DNA from: Dehalococcoidia bacterium
GTDB taxonomy: Bacteria; Chloroflexota; Dehalococcoidia; Tepidiformales; Tepidiformaceae
DNA length: 18,017 bases
NCBI GenBank assembly: GCA_009838385.1
Contig: VXRS01000058.1
Location: 1 to 18,017, forward strand
Direction: 5' to 3'
Shown in pieces: positions 1 through 6,496 of the stretch. The stretch's first letter is position 1, and every line of letters starts with the position of its first letter. Position numbers and translations under genes: made by a program. The notes below the pieces were generated by a model, which was not told where the DNA came from, did no database searches, and saw nothing but the letters and a program-made list of their open reading frames with translations.

Positions 1-619
1 CCCCGGAACTGCCCCGGCTGCCCAGGGAGAAGCGCCCTTCGTGCCCCGCCGGGTAGCCCCCCACAGCTGTCAGGTCCCCGCCGTCGGCGCCGTAGACCCG
101 CAGGATCCGCGCGTTCGCTCGGGTTGCTGTCACGCTCGGGGCTGTGGGAGCGTTTGTTTCCGCCGTAGCGACTCCCACCGACCCCACCGGGTAGGCGGGA
201 TCGACCCCGCGGTAGCGCAGGATCGCGGCGATTGCCTGGCGCTTACCGCCGGTCCATCCCAGCGTCAGGCTCTCCCCCTCCGATCCGTCGGCAAAGCGAT
301 ACCAGACGGCCAGGGTCGCCTCCTCCTGGTGGGTGAAGCCGGTGTCCGCAAGCGACCACCCCTGTGGGGTGGTCGGCGTGCGCTCCTTGTCAATGGCGAG
401 GATGCCCACGAGCAGATCCCCGCCCTCGCCAGGCGGCACGTCGACGCTGATGCTCTCCAGGCCCCCGCTTGACGTCTTGGCTGCCGTTCGCACGTCGATG
501 AACTCGGGCGCGAGCGAGTCGGCCCCCGCCCTGAACGGTGGCTGGGCACAGAGGGCTGCGGTTACGACTCCTAGCGCAAGGGAAAGGCCGGCCGCTGCGA
601 CGAGGGCGCGGAGCTCCAC
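1..619 (-). CDS. Secreted beta-sandwich protein, N-terminal part (runs off left edge)
   Basis: This reading frame is open from a GTG at 619 to the window edge, so about 206 residues are seen and the C-terminus is missing. Residues 1-25 form a clear signal peptide: a short n-region with Arg4, a hydrophobic core of Ala/Leu/Val, then LCA before QPP as a likely signal peptidase I site. The rest is rich in beta-type and Gly/Thr residues and follows a pattern I know from extracellular actinobacterial and Chloroflexota proteins: a GDLLVG strand, a PQGW segment, a VWYRFA strand and a YRGVDPAYPVG turn. I cannot give it a named family. The GTG is preferred because AGAGG lies 6 bases upstream and the signal peptide then starts correctly. 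An in-frame ATG at 682, directly after a TAA, would add 21 residues before the signal peptide. It is divergent from the SDR gene at 802. Its function is unknown, perhaps surface binding. Confidence 0.72.
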   Translation of the reverse strand, partial: MELRALVAAAGLSLALGVVTAALCAQPPFRAGADSLAPEFIDVRTAAKTSSGGLESISVDVPPGEGGDLLVGILAIDKERTPTTPQGWSLADTGFTHQEEATLAVWYRFADGSEGESLTLGWTGGKRQAIAAILRYRGVDPAYPVGSVGVATAETNAPTAPSVTATRANARILRVYGADGGDLTAVGGYPAGHEGRFSLGSRGSSG

Positions 620-687
620 GGGATGCCTCTGCGAACGGAACGGTGAGGATGGTGGCGTTCCGTGCCGCGCGAAAGCATACATTTAAG

Positions 688-770
688 TTGACAACAGTTT
701 CCGGAGCGCTATCCGGTTTCTGGCCTGATTCCCGAGGCGTCCAGCCATACTGACCGGCCTCGCGTAGACT
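688..770 (+). promoter_or_regulatory. Promoter region of the SDR gene
   Basis: Two candidates lie in the divergent gap. TTGACA at 688-693 is followed after 16 bases by TATCCG at 710-715, inside a small CCGGA/TCCGG inverted repeat (701-716). Nearer the gene, TAGACT at 765-770 matches the -10 box seen before the P450 at 10348; it would start RNA near 777 and leave a leader of about 25 bases, but I see no good -35 for it. The two could be alternative starts. Confidence 0.35.
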
Positions 771-801
771 CCGCCGACAACCTCTTTACGGGAGCGTGCG
801 C

Positions 802-1575
802 ATGGGCATCCTCGATCTGTTCAGCCTGGAAGGAAAGATCGCAATGGTGACGGGCGGTGGAGGCGGCATTGGTCGCGGCATCGCCCTCGGTCTCGCGGAG
901 GCGGGCGCTGACGTCGCCGTCGCCGGACGCCGTGAGCAACTCCTCAAGGACGTTGGCAAGGAAATCGAGGACCGCGGCCGCCGCACCCTCGCCCTCCCCA
1001 CCGACGTCCGTGACTGGTCCAACGTCGAGGGCCTCGTCCAGTCGATGATGGATCACTTCGGTCGCATCGATGTCTGGGTTAGCAACGCCGGCGGCCTGCA
1101 GGAGCAGAGCGTCAATTTCCTCGTGAAGACGCCCGAGGAGTCGTGGGACGCCACCACCACCCTCAACTTCAAGGCCCCATGGATGTGCGCCAAGGCCGTG
1201 TGGCCTGCGATGCGCAGCACCGGCGGCGGAGCCATCATCAACGTCAGCTCCGTCGGCGCCATTTCCCGTGGCGCTCCGACCAATGGCGTCTATACCGCCT
1301 CCAAGGCCGGCCTCAACCACCTCACCAAGACCCTGGCCCTCGAGATGGCCCCCTTCAACATCCGCGTCAACGCCATCCTTCCCGGCTCGGTCCGCACCGA
1401 GGACTACGAGGACGCCTCCGGCGGAGACGACGAGTACTTCGCGAAGATGGCCGAAAACGAGCCGCTCAAGCGCCTCGGCAAGGAGGAAGACTTCGGCGCC
1501 GCCGCCGTCTACCTCGCCTCCGACGCCTCAAGCTGGGTCACCGGCACGCTGCTCATGGTGGCCGGACACCCGTAG
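802..1575 (+). CDS. SDR family NAD(P)-dependent oxidoreductase
   Basis: This is a 257-residue classical short-chain dehydrogenase/reductase, a cytosolic enzyme that interconverts an alcohol and a carbonyl group using NAD(P)H. All hallmarks are visible: the nucleotide-binding TGGGGGIG at 17-24, the NAG motif at 95-97, catalytic Asn122 and Ser150 (NVSS), and Tyr164/Lys168 in YTASK. Arg43-Arg44 just after the second beta strand suggests a preference for NADP. Length is normal for the family. The C-terminal VTGTLLMVAGHP replaces the usual VTGQ...VDGG ending. ATG 802 is chosen because GGAG at 791-794 is 7 bases upstream; the in-frame GTG at 796 is too close to it. A PPOX-type gene follows after 68 bases. 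Substrate is unknown. Confidence 0.93.
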   Translation: MGILDLFSLEGKIAMVTGGGGGIGRGIALGLAEAGADVAVAGRREQLLKDVGKEIEDRGRRTLALPTDVRDWSNVEGLVQSMMDHFGRIDVWVSNAGGLQEQSVNFLVKTPEESWDATTTLNFKAPWMCAKAVWPAMRSTGGGAIINVSSVGAISRGAPTNGVYTASKAGLNHLTKTLALEMAPFNIRVNAILPGSVRTEDYEDASGGDDEYFAKMAENEPLKRLGKEEDFGAAAVYLASDASSWVTGTLLMVAGHP

Positions 1576-1585
1576 TCCGGACCCT

Positions 1586-1614
1586 TTGCGGTCGCGCCCC
1601 GGTCTGGCTACCGT
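1586..1614 (+). promoter_or_regulatory. Possible promoter of the split-barrel gene at 1644
   Basis: TTGCGG (1586-1591), a 17-base spacer and TACCGT (1609-1614) would start RNA near 1621, 23 bases before the ATG and ahead of the GGAGG ribosome site at 1631-1635. It is a partial consensus only. Confidence 0.3.
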
Positions 1615-1643
1615 ACGCGCCTGACTCCAGGGAGGTTCATCCA

Positions 1644-2237
1644 ATGCCCGAAGGTATGCGCGACCACGAGGTCGTTTCCGTCTATCCCTACAGCGAAGAG
1701 CAGATCGACCAGCTCATGAACGACGCCAGCGAGTGCATCCTCATGTGGGGTACCAAGGACGGCTGGCCCGTCGGCGTCTACCACTCCTTCGTTTGGAGGG
1801 ACGGCAAGTTCTGGATCACCTGCGCGGCGCACCGCCACCGCGTCGCCGCCATCCGCCGCGATGGTCGCGTTTCCGTCGCCGTTAGCGGCATCTCCGCCCA
1901 GAGCCCCGACTCCCCGCGCGGCGCCGCCACGGCCAAGTGCCGAGCCATCGTCCGCGAGGACCAGGAGACCAAGGACTGGTTCTATCGCGCCCTCGCGCAC
2001 AAGGCCAACCCCGACGACAAGGCGGCCGAGGACGACTTCGTCGAGCGCCTCGACTCGCCCCTGCGCATCATCATCGAGGCCACTCCCGAGAAGTGGATCA
2101 CCTTTGATAGCGCCAAGTCGGGCAAGGACGTCGCCGGCACCCTCACCGACGAGGAGCGCGGCCCGCGCCTCGAGTCGGACGCCGTCCGCATGCGCGCCGA
2201 GCGCGAGCGTCGCGGCCTCGACCCGGACGCCCGTTAG
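1644..2237 (+). CDS. Pyridoxamine 5'-phosphate oxidase-like split-barrel protein
   Basis: This 197-residue protein has the flavin/F420-binding split beta-barrel pattern of the PPOX superfamily: WPVGVYHSFVWRDGKFWITC for the first strands, then HRHRVAAIRRDGRVSVAV, the usual segment where basic residues and a 'rDgRVsv' strand meet the cofactor phosphate, then a strand beginning AATAKCRAIV. The C-terminal 60 residues are charged and helical. Family members reduce or oxidise small organic compounds with FMN or F420, or simply bind the flavin; I cannot tell which here. The start is well fixed by GGAGG at 1631-1635, 8 bases before the ATG. It lies downstream of the SDR on the same strand and may be co-transcribed with it. 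It is not closely similar to the shorter split-barrel protein at 6000-6443. Confidence 0.8.
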   Translation: MPEGMRDHEVVSVYPYSEEQIDQLMNDASECILMWGTKDGWPVGVYHSFVWRDGKFWITCAAHRHRVAAIRRDGRVSVAVSGISAQSPDSPRGAATAKCRAIVREDQETKDWFYRALAHKANPDDKAAEDDFVERLDSPLRIIIEATPEKWITFDSAKSGKDVAGTLTDEERGPRLESDAVRMRAERERRGLDPDAR

Positions 2238-2292
2238 GGGAAACGGCTACGTCTCTGAGCGGGGGAGAACTCTGCGCGGGCAGTATGCGTGC

Positions 2293-2298
2293 TATCAT
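2293..2298 (+). promoter_or_regulatory. -10 box for a leaderless start
   Basis: TATCAT lies exactly 6 bases before the GTG at 2305, which has no Shine-Dalgarno sequence. That spacing would put the RNA start at or next to the GTG. No clear -35 is seen. Confidence 0.4.
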
Positions 2299-2304
2299 GT
2301 TTGT

Positions 2305-2658
2305 GTGAGCGCAAGTGCGAAAGCCCCTCTGGCCGGAGACGCCCTCGAATGGAGGCCGTTGCTCTTTGTCCGGTACAGGGAAGGCAAGAAACTGCGGACC
2401 GCCGACTTGCGTGGGCCCGAGTGGCGTGAGTCGGCAGAATCTCCTTTGAAGCACCTGTTCGCCAGCCAGGCGCGGCTGTGGGAGGAGAAGGCCATAGACA
2501 TCGCCCTCCGCGATGGCGTGCCGGAGTGGGTCAGGATTGTTAGGCAGTATGAGAGTGATACGGGGACGGCCTTCGTTCCCTGGTGTGATGTGTTGGCGTT
2601 CGAATACCAGGGAGAAGTGCCTCCCGAAGATGCAGTAGCTTTACCGTCACCACGGTGA
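2305..2658 (+). CDS. Uncharacterised 117-residue protein, first gene of a coupled pair
   Basis: I do not recognise this protein. It is about 117 residues, soluble, without signal peptide or membrane segment. It starts with a short flexible stretch and has a strand-rich beginning (EWRPLLFVRYREGKK), a charged helical centre (SPLKHLFASQARLWEEKAID), then a strand-rich end with the aromatic segment FVPWCDVLAFEYQG. The frame continues upstream into the previous gene, but GTG 2305 is the first plausible start and has a TATCAT box 6 bases before it, which suggests a leaderless transcript. A hand count of bases 2521-2580 gives 35/60 G+C, lower than neighbouring catabolic genes (39/60 in 10681-10740). 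Its stop overlaps the start of the next gene. A two-gene accessory unit, such as a toxin-antitoxin or immunity pair, is possible, but nothing in the sequence proves it. Confidence 0.6.
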   Translation: MSASAKAPLAGDALEWRPLLFVRYREGKKLRTADLRGPEWRESAESPLKHLFASQARLWEEKAIDIALRDGVPEWVRIVRQYESDTGTAFVPWCDVLAFEYQGEVPPEDAVALPSPR

Positions 2659-2882
2659 CGGCGCCCCGCTCCTATGTCGTCACGATGGACGACCGACGTG
2701 TTCTCACCGTCGTCGCCGACAACGCTCGCACCACCGACTTCCACATCGAGTTCTATCGTGCCGACAGCGAGAGCGAGGTCTTCGTTGCCATGTTCTCGTT
2801 GAGTGACGTGGACAGCGTCATCGACCTCGACTCCGTCAGGAGCCACTCTCGCGAAGGCGATGGTCCAGAGCGGACGGAATAG
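2655..2882 (+). CDS. Uncharacterised 75-residue protein, second gene of a coupled pair
   Basis: This small acidic protein is not one I recognise. It reads as alternating strands (SYVVTMDD, RVLTVVAD, DFHIEFYRA, EVFVAMFSL) followed by an acidic stretch with SDVDSVIDLDSV and a polar tail, so a compact beta-rich fold is likely. It has no signal peptide or membrane segment. Its GTG overlaps the TGA of the upstream gene as GTGA, the typical arrangement for translational coupling, so the two products are probably made in fixed ratio and may bind each other. An in-frame ATG at 2685 would give a protein 10 residues shorter. It ends 21 bases before the convergent P450 gene with no visible terminator between them. 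Confidence 0.6.
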   Translation: MTAPRSYVVTMDDRRVLTVVADNARTTDFHIEFYRADSESEVFVAMFSLSDVDSVIDLDSVRSHSREGDGPERTE

Positions 2883-2903
2883 CCCTCCCCGCCGAGGACT
2901 GGC

Positions 2904-4169
2904 TCAGACCACCTCGAACTCGAGGTCCAGCCGCGGCTGCTCGTTCATCGGGCCGGCCACCTGGATGTGCGCCGCCCCGCCCGCCTTCACGCGCGGGTTT
3001 CCCATCGCCTGGAGCAACGCCTTCGAGCCGATGACCGCCTCAGAGCGCGCCAGCTGGTAGCCCACGCAGAAGTGCTTCCCCAGCCCGAAGCCGAGGTGAC
3101 CCGCGCGTCCGCCCTCGAAGTATCCCGACCGTAGCTCCCGCCCGAAATACAGGTCGTCGCGGAAGATGTCGAACTCGTCCGGGTGGTCGAACACGCGCTC
3201 GTCGTGGTTCGCCGCGAATATCGAGAAGTGCGCCTCCGCCCCCACCGGGATCGTCTGGCCGTACAGCTCCACCGGCTTCACCACGTCCCTCGACTGGCTC
3301 CCTGCCGGCGGGGTGATCCGCATCGTCTCCGTGAACACGCGGTCGAACAGGTCGGGGTCGCGCTTCACCTCCGCGAACTGATCCGGGTTCTCCATCATGT
3401 GCACCCACATGTTCCCGATCGCCTTGTCCGTCGTCTCGCCCCCCGCCACCAGCAGCAGGCTCGAGAACGCCTTGATGTCCTCCTTCGACATTCGCGCCCC
3501 GTCCACCTCCGCGATACAGAGCTTCGAGATCAGATCCTCGCCCGGGTTCACGCTGCGCTCGTCGACGAGCTTGTCGATGTAGGCGTGGAACTGCTGGTTG
3601 CACTCGATGCCGTACGTGCGCTGCTCGGGCGTGCCCGTAAGGCCCGCCATCATCGCCGGGTACCACTCGTGGAAGAGGTCATGGTCCTTCTGCGGCAGAC
3701 CCAGCATGTCGATGATCACCATCACCGGCAGCCGCGAGCTGAACGCGTCGATCAGCTCCACCTCGCCCTTGTCCGCGAACCCCTGCGCCAGCCGCTCCGC
3801 CGCCTGCGCCGTGATCCGGTCGACGAGATCCTGCGTGTTCTTCTCGATGATCGGGATGAGCGGGTCCATGCGCCGCCCCGAGAACTCCGGCGCCACGATG
3901 TTCCGCCGCTTCGTGTGCTCCTCCCCGTCGAACTGCATCATCGTCGTGCCGAACACCAGCGCCATCGAGCGTTCCAGGTTCTTGCTCGAGTAGTGCACGT
4001 TGTCCTTGAAAGCGTTGCACACGTCGTCGTAGCGCGTGATGTACCAGAGCCCGTGCATCTCGTCGTGGTACACGGGGAAGTGGTCGCGCAGCACCTTCAG
4101 GTGCGGATACGGGTCGCGCCAGTACTCCGGCGTGTCGAACACCGCCGGGTCGAAGCTCACGGCCGTCAT
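2904..4169 (-). CDS. Cytochrome P450 (first of two)
   Basis: This is a 421-residue soluble bacterial P450, a haem monooxygenase that inserts one oxygen atom into an organic substrate using electrons from a ferredoxin partner not encoded here. Visible landmarks are the C-helix EEHTKRR at 83-89, the I-helix oxygen-activation motif AGGETT at 242-247, the ExxR pair ETMR at 281-284, and the haem loop FGLGKHFCVG at 361-370 with Cys368 as iron ligand. Between the FDIFRDD segment and the haem loop it has an extra stretch (LYFGRELRSGYFEGGRAG) that is absent from common bacterial P450s such as the CYP107 or CYP125 type and is shared with the P450 at 10348. The start has GGGAGGG upstream. It is the last gene of a tight run with the two SDRs (13-base gap), so hydroxylation and alcohol oxidation are probably linked. 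Confidence 0.95.
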   Translation of the reverse strand: MTAVSFDPAVFDTPEYWRDPYPHLKVLRDHFPVYHDEMHGLWYITRYDDVCNAFKDNVHYSSKNLERSMALVFGTTMMQFDGEEHTKRRNIVAPEFSGRRMDPLIPIIEKNTQDLVDRITAQAAERLAQGFADKGEVELIDAFSSRLPVMVIIDMLGLPQKDHDLFHEWYPAMMAGLTGTPEQRTYGIECNQQFHAYIDKLVDERSVNPGEDLISKLCIAEVDGARMSKEDIKAFSSLLLVAGGETTDKAIGNMWVHMMENPDQFAEVKRDPDLFDRVFTETMRITPPAGSQSRDVVKPVELYGQTIPVGAEAHFSIFAANHDERVFDHPDEFDIFRDDLYFGRELRSGYFEGGRAGHLGFGLGKHFCVGYQLARSEAVIGSKALLQAMGNPRVKAGGAAHIQVAGPMNEQPRLDLEFEVV

Positions 4170-4182
4170 CGCGTCCCTCCCG

Positions 4183-5052
4183 CTAGCTCGGCGGCTCCCA
4201 GATCGCGGGCTCGAGCCCCATCAACCCGTGGTGGAACTGCTCAGCCGGCAGGTTCGAGACGGGCTGCCCCATCCCCGACCGTGGCGGCAGCTCGACCGGG
4301 TGTCCCGGCTCCGACGAGATCAGGTCGCCCGTGCGCCCGTCCTGCAGCAGGTCGAGCATGAGCTGCCCCTGCTGCGCCGGCGTCATCCAGCCCGCCACAA
4401 CGTCGTCCGGGGGACTGCCGCCCGGGAAGACGCCCCGCAGCATCGGCGTGTCCGTCGCCCCCATGGCGATACCGTTCACGCGAACGTTCTGGCCGTTCGA
4501 TGCGAACCCCAGCGCCCATGCCTGGATGTAGCCGTTCAGCACCCACTTCGAGGCGTCGTACAGGTCCGTCGACGGACCCCCGCGCGTCCCTCCCGGCTCC
4601 AGCGGAGGCAGGATGTGGTCCGTCGAGATGACGACGATGTCGCCCTCCCGCTCCACCAGCGAGGGCGCGAATGCCCGCTCCAGCACGTAGATGCTCTTCA
4701 CGTTCGTATCCATGAAGCGCTGGTACTCCGACAGCGCTTCCTCGCGCGGCAGATCCATGGGCGTCGACCCGTAGATGCCCGCGTTCATGACGACCACGTC
4801 GACCCCGCCGAAGTCCCGCAGGACCGCATCGACGAAGCCGCGCACCGCCTCCGTGTCCGAGACGTCGCACGGGTACGCCCGTACGGTCTGCCCCGAGGTT
4901 GCCGCGATCTCGTCTGCGACCGCGCTCACCTCCGGCTTCACGTCGCACACCGCGACGTCCGCCCCCTCGCTCGCGAGCGCCCGCGCGTAGGCCGTCCCCA
5001 GCCCCTGCGCCGCCCCCGTCACGACTCCGACCTTTCCGTCCAGGAATCCCAT
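4183..5052 (-). CDS. SDR family oxidoreductase (tandem copy B)
   Basis: This 289-residue short-chain dehydrogenase has TGAAQGLG at 12-19, NAG at 90-92, Asn117 and YDASK with Tyr165/Lys169. Asp37 after the second strand suggests NAD. At the catalytic serine position the motif is VISTDH, so Thr144 occupies the site and Ser143 lies just before it; the same Thr-Asp-His follows in the neighbouring copy. Compared with that copy it has a longer Pro/Gly-rich C-terminal tail of about 25 residues. The two proteins share the opening MGFLDGKV and YDASKW.LNG, which marks a tandem duplication. AGGAGG overlaps the TAG of the upstream SDR and lies 5 bases before this ATG, so translation is probably coupled. 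The likely role is oxidation of a hydroxyl or reduction of a ketone on the substrate or product of the adjacent P450. Substrate is unknown. Confidence 0.9.
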   Translation of the reverse strand: MGFLDGKVGVVTGAAQGLGTAYARALASEGADVAVCDVKPEVSAVADEIAATSGQTVRAYPCDVSDTEAVRGFVDAVLRDFGGVDVVVMNAGIYGSTPMDLPREEALSEYQRFMDTNVKSIYVLERAFAPSLVEREGDIVVISTDHILPPLEPGGTRGGPSTDLYDASKWVLNGYIQAWALGFASNGQNVRVNGIAMGATDTPMLRGVFPGGSPPDDVVAGWMTPAQQGQLMLDLLQDGRTGDLISSEPGHPVELPPRSGMGQPVSNLPAEQFHHGLMGLEPAIWEPPS

Positions 5053-5061
5053 CGTGTCCTC

Positions 5062-5883
5062 CTAGGCCTCGAAGGCCGACTTCATGACGCCGACCTTCAG
5101 GGAGAAGTCGTCGGTCTGGGGTGTCAGGACCACCGGGTCGTCGACCCAGACCGGAATGTTGTAGCCGCTGCGCCCGTCTTCGATCAGGTCCATCACCACC
5201 TGCGCAACGTCCGCCGGCTTCATCCAGCTCGCGATCACCTCGGGTGTCAGGTTCTCCTCGCCCGTGAAGCCGCGCAGCATGTGCGAGTCCGTCGCCCCCA
5301 GGCAGATGCCGTTCACGCGGATGTTGTGCGGCTCCCCCGCCTTCGACCAGCTCAGCAGGAACCCGTTCAGCCCCCATTTCGAGGCGTCGTAGGTGTCCAT
5401 CACCCAGCCACCGCCCGTGGGCCGGTTCTTCTGCGTGAAGATGTGGTCGGTGGCGATGTTCACGATCTCGCCCCCGCCCTGCTCCTGCATGATCGGCCAC
5501 ACTGCCCGCGCGAACAGGTAGTAGGCGCGGTTGTTCACGTTCATCACGAGGTCGTAGTCGGCGATCGACTTGTCCAGCGGGTCCGTCGGCGAGGTCATCG
5601 CGATCGTGCCCGCGTTGTTGATCAGCACGTCGATCCGCCCAAACCGCTCCATCGTGCTGTCGACCACGCGCCAGCAGTCCTCCGGGACGCCCGTGTCCGC
5701 GTGGAACGAGGCCGTCTCGACCCCGTGCGCGTCGCCGATCTGGCTCGCGCGCTCGCCGACGTTGTCGCGGATGTCGCAGATCGCGACCTTCGCGCCCGCC
5801 GCCGCCGCGGCGTTCGCAAAGGCGACGCCGAGTCCTTCGGCGGCACCCGTCACGAGCGCCACCTTCCCATCAAGAAATCCCAT
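5062..5883 (-). CDS. SDR family oxidoreductase (tandem copy A)
   Basis: This is a 273-residue short-chain dehydrogenase with TGAAEGLG at 12-19, Asp37 (NAD preference), NNAG at 89-92, Asn115 in MNVNN, and YDASK with Tyr165/Lys169. The catalytic-serine region reads VNIATDHIF, so Thr145 replaces serine and no serine is next to it. A Trp follows the catalytic Lys, as in the downstream copy. The ATG at 5883 is preferred to a GTG at 5919 because GGAGG is 5 bases upstream and because MGFLDGKV then matches the start of copy B exactly. It is first in the tight SDR-SDR-P450 run; the gap to the split-barrel gene upstream is 116 bases, enough for a promoter, although I see only a weak TTGAGG there. The enzyme should still be active if Thr supplies the hydroxyl, but this is inference. 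Confidence 0.9.
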   Translation of the reverse strand: MGFLDGKVALVTGAAEGLGVAFANAAAAAGAKVAICDIRDNVGERASQIGDAHGVETASFHADTGVPEDCWRVVDSTMERFGRIDVLINNAGTIAMTSPTDPLDKSIADYDLVMNVNNRAYYLFARAVWPIMQEQGGGEIVNIATDHIFTQKNRPTGGGWVMDTYDASKWGLNGFLLSWSKAGEPHNIRVNGICLGATDSHMLRGFTGEENLTPEVIASWMKPADVAQVVMDLIEDGRSGYNIPVWVDDPVVLTPQTDDFSLKVGVMKSAFEA

Positions 5884-5999
5884 GACAGCCTCCGGCTCGC
5901 GCCCGCCGCTGCGTATCACGGAGCGCGATGCACGCGCATCCTACGAGCCTCAACGGCCCCTCGCATGGCGACCGACGACCGATCGCCGGCCACCGGCCA

Positions 6000-6443
6000 C
6001 TATCGGTTCTTCTGGACGTGCTCCCGCCGGTCCGCCGATGAGCTCCAGGTCAGGATCCGGGTCGGCTTGTACGACACCACCACGCGATCCGGCGTGTTCG
6101 CGATGTGCTCGTAGCTCGTCTCCCAGTTCTCGCCGCCGTACTTGCGCGCGATCGTCTCCGTCACCGTTCCCAGACCCGGCGTAATCGTGCAGGACTCCGC
6201 CGCCAGCACCACCGTGCGCTGGTCCGGGTCGCCCGGCTCGTCGACGCAGATCGAGACGCGCCCGTCCCGCTCAAGGTTCCGCGTCTTCAGGCGCGGCGCG
6301 GTCGTGCTGAAGTAGACCGTCCCGTCCTCCCAGTGGAACCAGATCGGCGTCAATTGGGGGAACCCGTCCGGGTTCACCGTCGCCACGATCGCGTTCCTCG
6401 GCTCCGCCAGGAACGCATCCATCTCCTCACGGGACATCGGCAT
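6000..6443 (-). CDS. PPOX-class F420- or FMN-dependent split-barrel protein
   Basis: This 147-residue protein has the classic short flavin/deazaflavin oxidoreductase pattern: an N-terminal helix (MSREEMDAFLAE), the strands AIVATVNPDGFPQLTPIWFHW and TVYFSTTA, then RLKTRNLERDGRVSICVDEP, where Lys and Arg would contact the cofactor phosphate. Members of this group, common in Actinobacteria and Chloroflexota, use F420 or FMN to reduce small organic molecules; the exact cofactor is not certain here. The ATG at 6443 has GGAGG 7 bases upstream; the longer in-frame start at 6464 would place that site inside the gene. It sits 53 bases downstream of the large methylase-nuclease gene but has its own TACACT box, so it more likely belongs with the SDR-P450 genes. 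Confidence 0.87.
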   Translation of the reverse strand: MPMSREEMDAFLAEPRNAIVATVNPDGFPQLTPIWFHWEDGTVYFSTTAPRLKTRNLERDGRVSICVDEPGDPDQRTVVLAAESCTITPGLGTVTETIARKYGGENWETSYEHIANTPDRVVVSYKPTRILTWSSSADRREHVQKNR

Positions 6444-6479
6444 AGCGCCACCTCCACGGCCCACGTCGGGCCGCGCGCA

Positions 6480-6485
6480 AGTGTA
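6480..6485 (-). promoter_or_regulatory. -10 box before the split-barrel gene at 6443
   Basis: TACACT on the minus strand would start RNA near 6473, about 30 bases before the ATG and upstream of its GGAGG. The same hexamer lies before hisZ. The -35 region falls at the 3' end of the methylase gene and is not consensus. A 10-base palindrome, CCGCTAGCGG (6494-6503), spans the methylase stop codon just upstream. Confidence 0.3.
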
Positions 6486-6496
6486 GCGCGGCTCCG

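Noticed and set aside
41..686. Two plus-strand open frames at the left end
   Set aside because: They overlap the minus-strand frame that encodes a proper signal peptide and a beta-sandwich domain; the plus products are Arg/Pro-rich with no motif.
4036..6114. A 692-codon open frame on the plus strand
   Set aside because: It is antisense to the two SDRs with their complete motifs, and its product is an Arg/His/Val-rich sequence without any fold signature.
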